Assembly (NCBI GenBank): GCA_009809945.1
Contig: WTPW01000929.1
Span: 39,932 to 103,931, forward strand
Length of the DNA: 64,000 nucleotides
Direction: 5' to 3'
Origin: Gigaspora margarita
Lineage: Eukaryota > Glomeromycota > Glomeromycetes > Diversisporales > Gigasporaceae
Part shown: in pieces, positions 20,799 through 32,348 of the stretch
How the letters are laid out: the number at the start of each line of letters is the position of its first letter
Numbering within the stretch: position 1 is the first letter of the stretch
Translations under genes and position numbers: made by a program
The notes under the pieces: generated by a model
What the model was told of the DNA's origin: nothing
The model's database searches: none
What the model saw: only the letters and a program-made list of their open reading frames with translations

Positions 20799-21342
20799 AA
20801 TGTAAATAATTTTGAAGCAAATTTAATCTTCGAATAAACGAAGCTATTATATACGAAAATATGTAATGTGATAAGTATAGAAGGCATTTTATTTTAAAAT
20901 ATTGTTGCTAATTCCATAACGACGATATGCAGGATTCGTGGGATTCACAAAATTCATTTGTCGCCCTAATTTAAAAACGAGAAATAAAATTGGAATGTCT
21001 CAATAATTAGACAATTCTGCAATGTTGCACATGCACGTATACATATGCACTTAAAAGCAAAGAATTTTCGGATTTTCTGGAAGAATCCTAAGTGAATTTC
21101 TTAATACAGTAGTATTTTTTTTTGATCTAATTCTATTGTAGTAAAGGACTACCAAATATGAAAACGATTTTTTATTAGGAATTTTATGTAACATAGTTTT
21201 GCAATATTACATAACGATAACGATAAGATTTTGTGTTTCGACATTAATACAGAATTAAGTATAATAGTTCAGAGGTAAAAGACAAGGATTTAACAGGTTT
21301 TTCCTGTAAAAGCTTTTTTTAAATAATTATCAGGATAACTAA
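20799..21342. promoter_or_regulatory. Upstream region of the ECM29-like gene
   Basis: AT-rich DNA immediately 5' of the minus-strand ATG at 20,798. It presumably holds the promoter, but no TATA or other element can be singled out against the base composition. Confidence 0.3.
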
Positions 21343-21560
21343 TGACTGTACATTTAAATTCCAATTTTAAATTTCCAAATACAGTGCCTTAATGCAGTAA
21401 TGTTTCAAATTTTTATCATAAATAGAAAATGCAGTATATTTCATCGGCATTATTGCAACTGTACATTTAAAATTCCAATTTTAAATTTCCAAATACAGAG
21501 GTGAACGTTGCAGTAATCAAATTTTTTACAATAAAAAGAAAATGCAGTATCTACCATTTT
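21343..21560. repeat. 115-bp tandem duplication
   Basis: Two copies of a block starting ACTGTACATTTAAATTCCAA and ending GAAAATGCAGTAT, at about 21,346-21,437 and 21,459-21,556. Confidence 0.8.
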
Positions 21561-21710
21561 TGCATGATGCTGAAATTCACGTGATGATGATCTTTCTCAC
21601 ATAAACTTCGCTGTTTTCGCTGCTTGTGTTAGGGTTAAAGTTTGGGTTTTTTGATTTTTTTTTTTAACATATGTTAACCTAATTCCATTAGGGTAATTGA
21701 AATCTGCCAC

Positions 21711-22207
21711 GGGTAGTTTTAAGAAGAATGAACCCAGTGATGATATCGAATTGTATAACCTCGATATAATCACATGTGATTTTGATTGGCCAAAAAAGTA
21801 AACAAATATCAGGTGACCGCGTGACCCATATTATTGGATTTCCTATACTACGTAATCAAAACAATCAAAAAAAGGGTTTGTCTAACTATAACCTTAACCA
21901 CGATGCAAAAAACGTTATAAAACCACTATAATAACAAAAAAAATTTTACCTCATGGTTAGGGTTAGGGTTAGGGTTATGGTTATGGTTAGGGTCAGCTTT
22001 TTGATATAGTTAGAAGGTCTTTATAATATTGATATCATGAATGCGATTTATGCAGCATATAGACATATCAAATATATTGAATTAACCTTATTTTAACTGA
22101 CTGGTGATTTTGTTTATGCTCCTCTGACAATTAAAATTCTCAGGTGATTATATCGAGGGTAGCACAATTCGTGATCATCACTGGGTTCACTCTTCTTTAA
22201 GTGTCCC
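21711..22207 (+). mobile_element. 480-bp MITE family, copy 1
   Basis: Imperfect inverted ends: left GGGTAGTTTTAAGAAGAATG, right (reversed) GGGACACTTAAAGAAGAGTG, then a shared AACCCAGTGATGAT. TIRs extend about 75 bp. The interior has a run of about four GGTTAGGGTTAGGG-type units at 21,956-21,992. No convincing target duplication. Confidence 0.85.
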
Positions 22208-22262
22208 CTTTATCTAAGTAAATTCATTTAAAACAAGCTATAAATCTGAGTTTACAAATATT

Positions 22263-22738
22263 GGGTAGTTTTAAGAAGAATGAACCCAGTAATGATATCG
22301 AATTGTATAACCTTGATATAATCACATGTGATTTTGATTGGCCAAAAAGTAAACAAATATCAGGTGACTGCGTGACCCATATTATTGGATTTCCTATACT
22401 AAGTAATCAAACCAATCAAAAAAGGGTTTGTCTAACCATAACCTTAACTACGAGGCAAAAAATATTATAAAACTACTATAATAACAAAAAAAATTTATCT
22501 CGTGGTTAGGGTTAGGTTAGGGTCAGCTTTTTGATATAGTTAGAAGGTCTTTATAATATTGATATCATGAATGCGATTTATTCAGCATATAGACATATCA
22601 AATATATTAAATTAACCTTATTTTAACTGACTAGTGATTTTGTTTATGCTCTTCTAACCAATCAAAATTCTCAGGTAATTATATCAAGGGTAGCACAATT
22701 CATAATTATCACTGGGCTCACTCTTCTTTAAGTGTCCC
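22263..22738 (+). mobile_element. 480-bp MITE family, copy 2
   Basis: Same orientation as copy 1 and only 55 bp from it; over 90 per cent alike by eye. The TTAGGG-like run is shorter (22,504-22,521). An ORF at 22,261-22,470 lies wholly in the MITE and is not a gene. Confidence 0.85.
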
Positions 22739-23387
22739 TAATCATTATATAATGATTCATAATAAATAAAATTTTGAACATTTTTTTAATTCAGAAGATA
22801 TTTATAACCAACCATATGTTTCAATCATCGACGTCTATGTTTATTCAGAATCTGTAAAATTCATTTAGTATCAAAAAATAACATGATTTCTTGTGATTTA
22901 CATGAAACATGATCTGCAAATATAGTTGGTAGTAGAATTACTGAATTATGGCATTTTATAATATGGTAGAATTAATTATGGTATAGCATCTAATTGTCAT
23001 AAATATTAGGTGCCATAATGCCATAATGCTGTACCTTAATACTGTAATAATATCTCATTATAATAATTAAATAGCTATGTGCAATGGTCAAACAAAACCA
23101 GAACTGGGTGAATAAGTTGCAAAATTTGCATTGTTCACTTGAATAAATCAGCAAACAAGTTCTACTGTTGGACCTTCCAAAACCAATTCGATAACCTGTC
23201 AAATTATAAAAAATTGGTCTACTAAGTCACTTTCTGATGTATAAATCTAATAATTTATAATGTTTTTAAATCTGATAACCACTCAATTCTAATACAAATT
23301 CTGTCCACTATGCATTTCGGTTTTGGGAGGTTCAACAATATTACATTTATTTAGGCAGTGAGCATAAAATATTAAGAACTGTTAGGA
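22739..23387. other. AT-rich DNA, nothing recognised
   Basis: It has an ATGGCATTTTATAATATGG / CCATAATGCC-type imperfect palindrome near 22,945-23,035. No gene. Confidence 0.4.
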
Positions 23388-23512
23388 ATATTGCTTGAGT
23401 GTTGCCAAAAGAAACCTCGCAATTCTAAAAATAGATTATTATGAATTTTATAATAATCTATTTTAAAAATTATGGGTTTTCTTTTGGCAACATTCATTAA
23501 TAGCTTATTAAG
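23388..23512. repeat. Short hairpin MITE
   Basis: Inverted repeat with arms GTTGCCAAAAGAAACC...AAATAGATTATTATGAA against TTTATAATAATCTATTT...GGGTTTTCTTTTGGCAAC, centred near 23,447. Confidence 0.8.
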
Positions 23513-23751
23513 TATTCTTTATAGTTGGCCTCTAAATCAATATTGCAATACAGTGAAGTGAAATTAAACAGCAAATATACAGTATTTTCATGAAATTGAA
23601 TTGCTTATTTTTAATTAATTGAAGGGTTTTAAAATTTCTGATAAAATGAAATTAATAGTAAATATTCATTGGTAGTTTATTTTTAATAATAAATTAATTA
23701 TATTAATAAGTGTTCTTTATATTTATGAACTAAAAATTTAGTAAATATTTT

Positions 23752-24227
23752 GGGACACTTAAAGAAAAGTGAACCTAGTGATAATTATAAATTGTGCTAC
23801 CCTTGATATAATTACCTGAGAATTTTGATTGGTCAGAAGAGCATAAACAAAATCACTAGTCAGTTAAAATAAGATTAATTTAATATATTTGATATTTCTA
23901 TATGCTGTATAAATCGCATTCATGATATCAATATTATAAAGACCTTCTAACTATATCAAAAAGCTGACCCTAACCTAACCCTAACCACGAAATAAATTTT
24001 TTTTGTTATTATAGTAGTTTTATAATATTTTTTGCCTTGTGGTTAAGGTTATAGTTAGACAAACCCTTTTTTGATTGGTTTGATTACTTAGTATAGGAAA
24101 TCCAATAATATGGGTCATGCAGTCACCTGATATTTGTTTACTTTTTGGCCAATCAAAATCACATGTGATTATATCAAGGTTATACAATTCGATATCATTA
24201 CTGGGTTCATTCTTCTTAAAACTACCC
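23752..24227 (-). mobile_element. 480-bp MITE family, copy 3 (inverted)
   Basis: Inverted copy, beginning GGGACACTTAAAGAAAAGTG and ending AAAACTACCC. It keeps the CCTAACCCTAACC stretch near 23,976-23,994. Confidence 0.85.
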
Positions 24228-24343
24228 AGATTAAGAAGTATTATATTTGCAAACTAAAATAAAATTAAATTGTAAGCATTTGTTTTGACAAATTAATAGA
24301 TTGGTTTGGAAACTAAGATTAATTAATTTCATTATAAGATAAA

Positions 24344-25371
24344 GTATGGTGCCATAATTAGCTAATTATTACAATTATATTTATTACATATTTATTACAT
24401 GAAGCTTTTTAAAACCTTAATTGTAATTACATTTATTACATGTAATAATATTATTANATNTAATTATATTANTANATGTNATAATATTATTATATATAAT
24501 ATTATTACATGTAATATTATTTATTACATGTAATAATATAATAATATTATTACATGTAATATTATTTATTACATGTAATATTATTTATTACATGTAATAT
24601 TATTTATTACATGTAATATTATTTATTACATGTAATATTATTTATTACGTGTAATAATGTAATAATATTATTATATACAATAATATTATTATATACAATA
24701 ATATTATTATATACAAAATATTATTATATACAATTATATTATTATATATTATGTTATTTATTATATATAATAATATAATAATATATAAAATATATTTTAT
24801 TATATATAATTAATTAATTTAAATTTTAATCTTATTTAAAAAATAATTTATTAATTAAACTATTTTAGTTTTACTTGTTTTATTTATATTATACAATTTT
24901 AATTTATTAACTTTATTTTTTTATACAGTCAAACCTCAATATAATCACCAGCTCAAGAAGCAAAAATCTGATGATTATAAAAAGTTGTAACTATTTAAAG
25001 GTCAAATTTTATAAAGTTTATAATAGATTGAACTTAAAAATAGTATAATTAAAATTATAATGAAATTTGATTGCATTTATTAAGATATATTATATATTTA
25101 AATAAATACTATATCTTTAGCTTTGTTTATTTACAGTATTATAATTATATAATATAATAATAATAATTATAAAATAAAAACTTATTACTTTGTAATAATA
25201 ATTATTACTTGTAACAATAATTATTACATGTAATAATATTTATTACATGTAATAATATTTATTACATGTAATAATATTTATTACATAAAATAAATATAAT
25301 TACAATTATGACTTTTGTAATAAATAATTATTACATTATGACAAATTGCATTTTGAATTATGGCACCATTT
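24344..25371. mobile_element. 1-kb inverted-repeat element with ATTACATGTAAT array
   Basis: Ends carry ATGGTGCCATAATT and its reverse complement AATTATGGCACCAT. Direct repeats ATTATAAGATAAA lie just outside (24,331-24,343 and 25,375-25,387), a possible 13-bp duplication. The interior is mostly tandem and palindromic ATTACATGTAAT DNA; a CAGTCAAACCTC-type pogo end lies at about 24,927. There are four N in 24,457-24,480. Confidence 0.65.
24500..24720. repeat. 19-bp palindromic satellite
   Basis: At least six tandem units of TTATTACATGTAATATTAT (19 bp), itself a near palindrome, passing into ATATACAATAATATT repeats. A second tract of ATTACATGTAATAAT units lies at 25,196-25,290. Confidence 0.9.
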
Positions 25372-25664
25372 ATTATTATAAGATAAACCTGCCTATTTGA
25401 ATATCATCTTATTTCCATAGATATGTATATAAATTTGGACAATGGAAATCTGTCCGATGTCCAGTGTCCAAATTGTCCTACCAAGCAATGGATATTTGAT
25501 GGAATATAGATTGATTACATAAAATTGAATCACCTTATATAGTATTAGTATTAGTATTAGGAAACCAAACTACGCAGACCAGTATGGTTGGTATAGGTTA
25601 TTAAAATCTGTACATACATATTGGTGTTAGGGTTAGTAATTATAGCTAAACAATATAATATTTT

Positions 25665-25754
25665 AGTAAATAACCCAGTTACACATGGGTTATATTCTGT
25701 GCTGAAGGCACAGAATTTAAATATGAACCTGTGTGTGTAACTGGATTATTTACT
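25665..25754. repeat. Hairpin MITE
   Basis: Inverted repeat AGTAAATAACCCAGTTACAC / GTGTAACTGGATTATTTACT with stem TTCTGTGC-TGAAG-GCACAGAA in the centre. Confidence 0.85.
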
Positions 25755-25773
25755 GCAACCTATACAATAACTA

Positions 25774-25862
25774 TCTTATTGCACAGTGTCTGACATAACA
25801 ATCCCATGCCAATAAGTAAATGAAAAAAGCATGGGTTGTTATATAAGACCTGTGCAATTAGG
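25774..25862. repeat. Hairpin MITE
   Basis: Inverted arms ATTGCACAG...AACAATCCCATGC and GCATGGGTTGTT...CTGTGCAAT, next to the previous hairpin but with different ends. Confidence 0.8.
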
Positions 25863-26389
25863 TTTTAAAATCAGACTGCTATACTATACTGATTTGCTAT
25901 AATTTCTAAGTTATTTTAGCATCAATATACTTGATTGGTGGTATTGAATGCATCACTGGACATTGAAAATTGTCTGAATTGTCCTATGCAATATTATTGG
26001 ACATTGTTCAATCCCAACTGTAACTGCGCCTCATTGGGTACTGGACATCACATAGAACAATTTGGAAATGTCCAATGTCCAGTAAATAAACACCAGATAT
26101 ATGATCTGCCCAACCCCAGTATATTTCAGGATCCTGTAATTCGATTTAGATAGTCTTGGCATTATTAGAATCATCTCACTGAGACAAATCTAATGATATC
26201 AAAATCATTCAAATTGGATTACAGAAATCTGAAATATTCAGTCCAAAGAAACAAAATTGATTTTTAGAAACAATTATTATAAAAGGCACTTATGGTAGAT
26301 TTTTTTGTGTGCAGGTATTTGTAACAATTATTATTATTATTTTTAATGTCAAAGTTTTCTTTTATAGGAAAAGGTTTTTATTCAAGCAT
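25863..26389. other. AT-rich DNA with CTGGACATTG motifs
   Basis: Several GGACATT/AATGTCC inverted motifs around 25,960-26,085 suggest an old hairpin. A half copy of the TTTTGGTAC palindrome family lies at 26,165-26,224. A 72-codon plus frame at 25,935-26,153 has no recognisable content. Confidence 0.4.
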
Positions 26390-27130
26390 GTGGATCAAGG
26401 GGTCCTCTTTAGCACCCAAGAATTGTTACATAGATGAGGACACAACTAGCCACATGTACAACTTTGGTTGTCTAATTTAAGTAGTCCACCCAAAGGTTCT
26501 ATACTAGTTGCCATATTTGCAACCCAAATATGGGTTACTTATTTAACCCTCTGGTCCTGCTCCTTCTACCAATTCTACTTGTATTACCAGTACAGCCTTC
26601 TGATACATTAGTTACTGTAGTGCACTAACCAAAAGACTTGGGTCTTATACAAAATACCCATCAAAAAACTTACAAAAGACCTGAGTATATTATACGGCAG
26701 TGGGTCTGTGCCACAAGAAAATAAAATTTTAAACATTTACACATTTCACACTTACAATAAGCAGACTAAAAATTTAAAAACAATCTATATTTATTTAGTA
26801 GAGATCTTGTGCTTTGCACTAGGTATTTTGCAATAGAGAGTATTAAAAAAGGGGTACTTTGGTCAGTACACTACAGTAGTTGAAATCAGTTCCAGATACT
26901 TCACAGAATCCCCTTAGGACTATTTTATTTTTACAAAATACTTGGTAGAGTAGAGCAGTTCTTGTCCCATACAGGTATTACCTATACTTCAGTAATGTAT
27001 GTATTCACCAAGGCTTACATTTAGAGTTAGAGTAAACTTGCACCTCTATAATTATCTACTTCTGCTCTTGTGAAGTTCCCCAACTCTGGCACTCAGTTAG
27101 TTTCTCTTTTGGCTTTTTTCTTCTAATCAC
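26390..27130 (-). repeat. SINE-like dispersed repeat, older copy
   Basis: Related along most of its length to 45,448-45,911 (shared GTTCCCCAACTC, TACCTATACTTCAGTAATGT, CAACCCAAATATGGGTT types). It is interrupted by the MITE at 26,615-26,876. Orientation is taken from the 45.4-kb copy. Confidence 0.6.
26615..26876. mobile_element. TA-flanked mariner-like MITE
   Basis: A 262-bp element with ends CTGTAGTGCACTAACCAAA and, reversed, CTGTAGTGTACTGACCAAA, flanked by TA (26,613-26,614 and 26,877-26,878). It lies inside the SINE-like repeat, so it is younger than that copy. Confidence 0.85.
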
Positions 27131-27699
27131 ATTTCTACTTCCAATCCTAAGATCTGGAAGAGTTGGTTAGCCTAACATTAGGGTGCTATATGGTCTTTCT
27201 TCCCCTTGTATATGCTTCTAAAACACATGCTCTTTTTCTCTAGTATGATTCTAGTAGTCCAGTTGGTAGGGCCCTCTAACTCTTTTTATCATTGGTCTGC
27301 TTCTGGCCAGTTCTCATCCAAGATTCTTTCACCTGGCACTATCAAAAGTTGGATACTTCTCTACTTGGGTCTTGCTAAATAGGTTCTGATCTGCTAATTT
27401 TTAGGATTTGTGCACCTTCTTTTCCTTTGTGTAATATTATACAAATTAGTTAGCTTCCAATAACTTGGTATAACCCAGGTTACAGATCTATGATCCAATT
27501 AGGGCTGTGTCATTATTCATCTGATTATTTTTTATTAGAGGCCTACCCCTTTTCTTCCTCTTTAATATAAATTTGGTCAGGTTTCTAAATATAATTTTAA
27601 TATTTTTTACCTCTCTTTTTCTCTAAAAAATTACCTAATTTTTGTCACTCCTCTTAGTGTGAGTGCAAATCAGTTCTATAACACAAATAAAGTTTTCAA
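27131..27699. other. Possible SINE body
   Basis: Lies between the tRNA-like head and the SINE-like repeat at 26,390-27,130. Mixed composition, slightly richer in C+T on the plus strand; no frame. It may be the body of the tRNA-headed element. Confidence 0.3.
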
Positions 27700-27780
27700 A
27701 ATATCTTTAGTAGGATTCGAACTCTGCACCTATTGCTTGGGTAATAACAACAACCCAACTTCGCTATATTGTTACACTCC
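27700..27780 (-). repeat. tRNA-derived SINE head
   Basis: The minus strand begins GGAGTGTAACAATA and carries an A box TAGCGAAGTTGG (27,755-27,766) and a B box GAGTTCGAATCC (27,713-27,724), 30 bases apart, the layout of an RNA polymerase III internal promoter. There is no matching 3' acceptor stem after the B box, so it is not a tRNA gene. The body probably continues towards 27,100. Confidence 0.65.
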
Positions 27781-28330
27781 TTTTTGTAACAATTATTTAA
27801 AACATTGTAAATAAAATAAAAAAAATATGCTTGTCACCGACGGTAACAGTAACCAGATTTGGTTTAGGGTTAGATTTAGAGTTAGAAGTAGATTTATTAT
27901 ATAATAAAATGCTTCAAGAAACATTTTTTGCTATTTATAAATGACAGTTTTATAGTTATAGTTTTAAGTTATTGCAATTTGTAATTTTTGAATTTTCTTG
28001 TTATACCTAATTTGCAATTTGATTGGCTTAGAACTGTTACTGCCAGTTACAATTAGATTCACTCAATAGAAAAATTATTGTAGATTCAAAGTTTTTTTGT
28101 TTATATATTTGTAGATATAAAATAATTTGATTGGCTAATAAATAATAAAGAAAATTACTATTTGTACACAGTGTGTTTAAATACAGTTATTTGTGTAACT
28201 TATAAATTAAACAATTTTTAATAAAAACAAAATTAAAATTTAATTAATATTAGGATTAGGGTAAAGGCCGAAGATGGGTTAGAACTTAGTTTATACTAAA
28301 ATTTTGCAAAAAATTTTTTACTTAGTCTTT
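27781..28330. other. AT-rich DNA, nothing recognised
   Basis: No gene or complete element supported. Confidence 0.4.
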
Positions 28331-28405
28331 AAAATATAAGGTAGATATGTCTAATTTGGTGCGGTACCTAATTCAGCATACTAACAATATCTTACGAACT
28401 GTTGA

Positions 28406-28880
28406 TCAGAATCATGTGATTTTGGTACTATTCGATTTGTCTTATCAAGACAAATTGAATAGTACCAAAATCATATAATTCTGACTGATAGTTTGCAAGA
28501 TATTATCATTTAACCAAACTAACCTACATATAAAGTAGATATGCCTAATTGGTGCAGTGCCTAATTCGGCACACTAATGATATCTTTACAAACTGTTAAT
28601 CAGAATCATATGATTTTGGTACCATTTGATTCGCCTCATCAAAGCAAATCTAATGGTACCAAAATCATATGATTCTAACTAATAGTTTACAAAATATTAT
28701 ATTAGAGATCTTTAGTGCACCAAATTAAACACCGTGCCAAAATAAGGCTAGTTTTAGATAAAATTTTAAAAAAGTGATATCTCATGAGTGAGTGATCAAA
28801 ATCAGGTAATTTTGGTGCCATTCGATTCATCTCGATGAGACAAATCAAATAGTACCAAAATTATCCAATTTCGATTGATA
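28406..28880. repeat. TTTTGGTAC palindrome family (three copies)
   Basis: Three hairpins of 80-90 bp at 28,406-28,484, 28,600-28,677 and 28,794-28,880. Each has the form (AGAATCA..TGATTTTGGTAC)(ATTCGATTYG)...(its reverse complement). The copies are about 195 bp apart, so they form a loose tandem array with shared linkers. Confidence 0.85.
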
Positions 28881-28930
28881 TGTTATATAATATTCATTAT
28901 AGAACTTAACTGTGCTAAATTAGACATATT

Positions 28931-30069
28931 TACCTTAGTTTCATAAACAAAATTTAACAATAAAATTAAATTTTAATATTTTGCTTTGTTTTTGTTATAC
29001 AAAAATTGATCTGCAGCTTGTATTTTCTATTATAATTTGTGGAACTGTGTTTAAACTCACTGTGTGCAAATAGAAATGCTAATAATAAATTACTATTTTT
29101 AGATTGATTACGCCAATGATTTACAATATGCAGCATATCCATTATTTGCTATATTACAAATTATATAAAATACTCTATCTTTAACCAATCAAATCAAATG
29201 TCTGCTATACTAAATACAACAAGAAATCTTCAATAGCGAAATATGGTTATATGAAAATATTATAGTTGCATTCAATAATATGGAAGACTTAAAGAGGCTC
29301 TTCAAACCCAAGCTCTAGATTCTTTTGGTGTAGTTCAACATTCTCTATGTGATTAATAATACATGAATATAGCATTTTTTGTTCTTTTTTCAACTAAAGA
29401 AACTGCTTCCTAGCATTAGCAAAAATATACCTCCCTATATAAAATCATATTAGAAAATTTTAGGAGATACTATAATATAAAATTCATTAATAAGATCAAT
29501 AGGAACCAGATTAATCAAAAACTAAAAACCAAAATTGCACTAAACCTCTACTCAATCTAGATTCCTCACAATACAAACTCAATGATACCAACTACATTTA
29601 CTATTACCTCAACAGAACCCCTGAATATATGCATAAAATGTTTGTAGTATACTTAGACTAAATTTTTTAAAATGTTTATTGTACAGTTACACAAATCTTA
29701 TTTTTTTAATAACAACTTAACTCAACCTTTGATGTACACTTAATTAATATTATCAAAAAAGATATGTCATACAGTTACTTATTGTGCAGGAATAGTTAGT
29801 CATATATAATATATAAATATAATATATAACATACAAAATTTAATAAAAACTAGTAAAATCAATAATAGTAACAATGTTTATTTATTGTGCATAATTTAGT
29901 ATTAACTTTATATACCTGTCTCTAAATTGATTCTAGAACAATATCAATATTGTTTGCTTAAGTATTACAATGATTGGTATGTACTGTATGGAGAATATAT
30001 ATGATTTAACTCAATAGTTACTAGGAGATAAGTTTCTATTTTAATTGAATAAAGTTCTCTTTAGCACTA
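28931..30069. other. AT-rich DNA, nothing recognised
   Basis: No frame above background, no clear inverted ends. Confidence 0.4.
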
Positions 30070-30146
30070 TAAGGTAAGCATACCTATTTCTGGGAATCAA
30101 CCTATTTCTGTGGATTATAATATTTTGTAATATTTTATAATTCTAT

Positions 30147-30554
30147 GATCCTATTTGGATAATTTTGGTATCATTCGAATCGTCTTACTAAGATGATTCT
30201 AACAGTACCAAAATTAGCCAAATTAGATCACAATATCCTGAGATATAAGATATATTTATTATTTTTTGAGATTATATATATTTTCGTAGGATTATGTATC
30301 TCATGATTCCATGATCCAATTTGGATGATTTTGGTATCATTCGAATTGTCTCACTGAGGCGAATCTAATAGTGCTAAAATTATCCAAATTGGATTACAGT
30401 ACCCAGAGATATCAGGTGTTTTCTCTGATTGAATCTATTTCTGTGGATTGTGTATCACGTGACTCAGTGATTCAATTTAGATAATTTTGGTATCATTCAA
30501 ATCGTCTCAGTGAGACAATTCGAATGGTACCAAAATTATTCAAATTGAATCACT
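30147..30554. repeat. TTTTGGTAC palindrome family (three more copies)
   Basis: Hairpins at 30,147-30,229, 30,312-30,397 and 30,467-30,554 with the core ATTTTGGTATCATTCRAATC / GAATGGTACCAAAATTAT, spaced about 160 bp, each followed by an AGATAT motif. Confidence 0.85.
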
Positions 30555-30862
30555 AAGCCCCAAGATATATGGTTTATGGAAATAAAATTGATTTTTTATG
30601 CATACCTTACAATAAAGCAGCCAAGTCTATTAATAAAATCTTGTCCAATCTCTGTAAAACTTTTATATTATATGTAATTTAGCATAATGAATACTTTACT
30701 TAGTAAACTTTGCTCAATTTATTTAACAAAAATTTTTGTCTATTATATCTATGGAAATAGATCAGTTGTCTATAAAATTTATATAAATTATATAGATTTT
30801 AATTTTGTTGTTAAAAAATTTTTTACATATAAAAATATAAATAAATTTAATAATTAAATGAT

Positions 30863-31151
30863 AGGGTTTTATAATTTATTGCACCTGCAATACATTTCAC
30901 CCCTTCTATTAATTGAAAATTTTGCCTATGAAACCACCTTTGGAGTTTTAATAAAAAAGGTTCCTTGTGAAAATTTGGTATCAACTATACCCCTGCTCCA
31001 TCCCAGGCCTTAACCCTAACCCTAATATTAATTAAATTTTAGTTTTTGTTTTGATAAAAATTTTTTTAATTATTTGTTACACAAAATTGATGATCCATAT
31101 AGTTATAATAGGGGTGCAATATATTGCCCCATGCAATAAATTATAAAATCC
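30863..31151. mobile_element. hAT-like MITE nested in 1.2-kb element
   Basis: Inverted ends AGGGTTTTATAATTTATTGCA / TGCAATAAATTATAAAATCC, flanked by the direct repeat TAAATGAT (30,855-30,862 and 31,152-31,159). It holds a CTTAACCCTAACCCTAAT stretch. Confidence 0.7.
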
Positions 31152-31267
31152 TAAATGATAAATTAATTGTAGATATTGTATATAAAATTTTACAAGTAAA
31201 TACTAAATTTTAAATAATCTTTATATGTAACAAAACAAAGTTCCCAGAAATAGGTATGCTTACCTTA

Positions 31268-32348
31268 ATATAATATTGTTGCTTCACAAAAAGATATAAC
31301 TTTTGTGGATTACAACATTGTATAAAATTGAATATTACCAATTTCAATTAATAGAAATTTTAAAACATAAATATAATTTATTAACTTTTACTTTTTTAAT
31401 TTTAAACATTTATTATATCTTCGTTATACATTAATTTATTTTTAATTAAAACTATGTTGTACATTTAATTATAAATTTAAAATTATTATTTAAAGGTATA
31501 TCGTACACTTAAACTATTGCTTTAATGTTTGTGTACACTTTATAATAAAATTTAAGTGTACACTTATATAAAGTTTAAAGACAAAGGTTATATATATATC
31601 TAACATTAGTATTCAGGAGTTCTACCTTAACCTGGCTCAAATAAAACTAAAAATAACTCAAAACAAGAAGTTACCTTTATGAAGTACATAGTGGTCTACT
31701 TTTGCTACTGCTAAAAAAACCTGAAGATATCAAGAAATTATTCAACAGACACTACTATTTCCATTTCTATTCAAGAAAAGAAATTATATGCCCAGTCATA
31801 CTAGTGCTAAAAAAATCTATCACTTTGAGTACTTACTAAAAATTTCTTAAATACCCTAAATACAATACTTCCAGGACTTCAGATATTTCTTATATAGGTT
31901 ATAACTAGGTTTTGGCCAATTTTATCTAATTTGCTAAAAATGACAAAACTATATTTTGTTTAATAACTCTTGATTCAGTAATTAGAATAGAATGGGCTTT
32001 TTTTTTGTTAGATGCACTATACTAAAAGCTTCATTTTAAAAAAAGATCATTCAAATTAGACTATTGGATGCCAAGATAATTGCTAAAAACTGTTTTTTGT
32101 TTTTTAAATTTTGGGGTTTTGCTAAAACACGTAATATATAACCTCTGTACTAAATGTTTGGGGTTCACTGCTTTTAGAAATCCTGCTGAGCTCTATTCAA
32201 ATATTAGAATTTTGTTTTCAATCTTAGACAAATCAGCTTTAGCCCACCTAGCTAAATATAAACAAAAATTACAGAAATACTATGTAGCAAACAAAATATC
32301 ACTCAACTACTTCAAGGATAGCAATTATTTCACCAACAATCACTTCAT
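31268..32348. other. AT-rich DNA, nothing recognised
   Basis: A 95-codon plus frame at 32,080-32,367 runs into the next hairpin and has no recognisable motif. No supported gene. Confidence 0.4.

Larger units (their letters stand above)
30070..31267. mobile_element. 1.2-kb element with perfect 27-bp TIRs
   Basis: Ends read TAAGGTAAGCATACCTATTT (first 20 of 27 bases) and match perfectly in inverted orientation. It contains three palindrome-family copies (30,147-30,554) and a nested MITE at 30,863-31,151. No coding capacity. Confidence 0.75.

Noticed and set aside
21956-24000. Interstitial telomere repeat
   Set aside because: TTAGGG-like runs are short, degenerate and found at the same place in each MITE copy.
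24430-25290. CRISPR-like array from regular ATTACATGTAAT spacing
   Set aside because: Units are directly abutting without unique spacers, and the DNA is eukaryotic.
25935-26153. Plus-strand 72-codon frame with cysteines
   Set aside because: Lies over repeated GGACATT inverted motifs and has no match to a known zinc-binding pattern.
27700-27780. Functional tRNA gene
   Set aside because: A and B boxes are good but the acceptor stem does not close and no anticodon arm fits.
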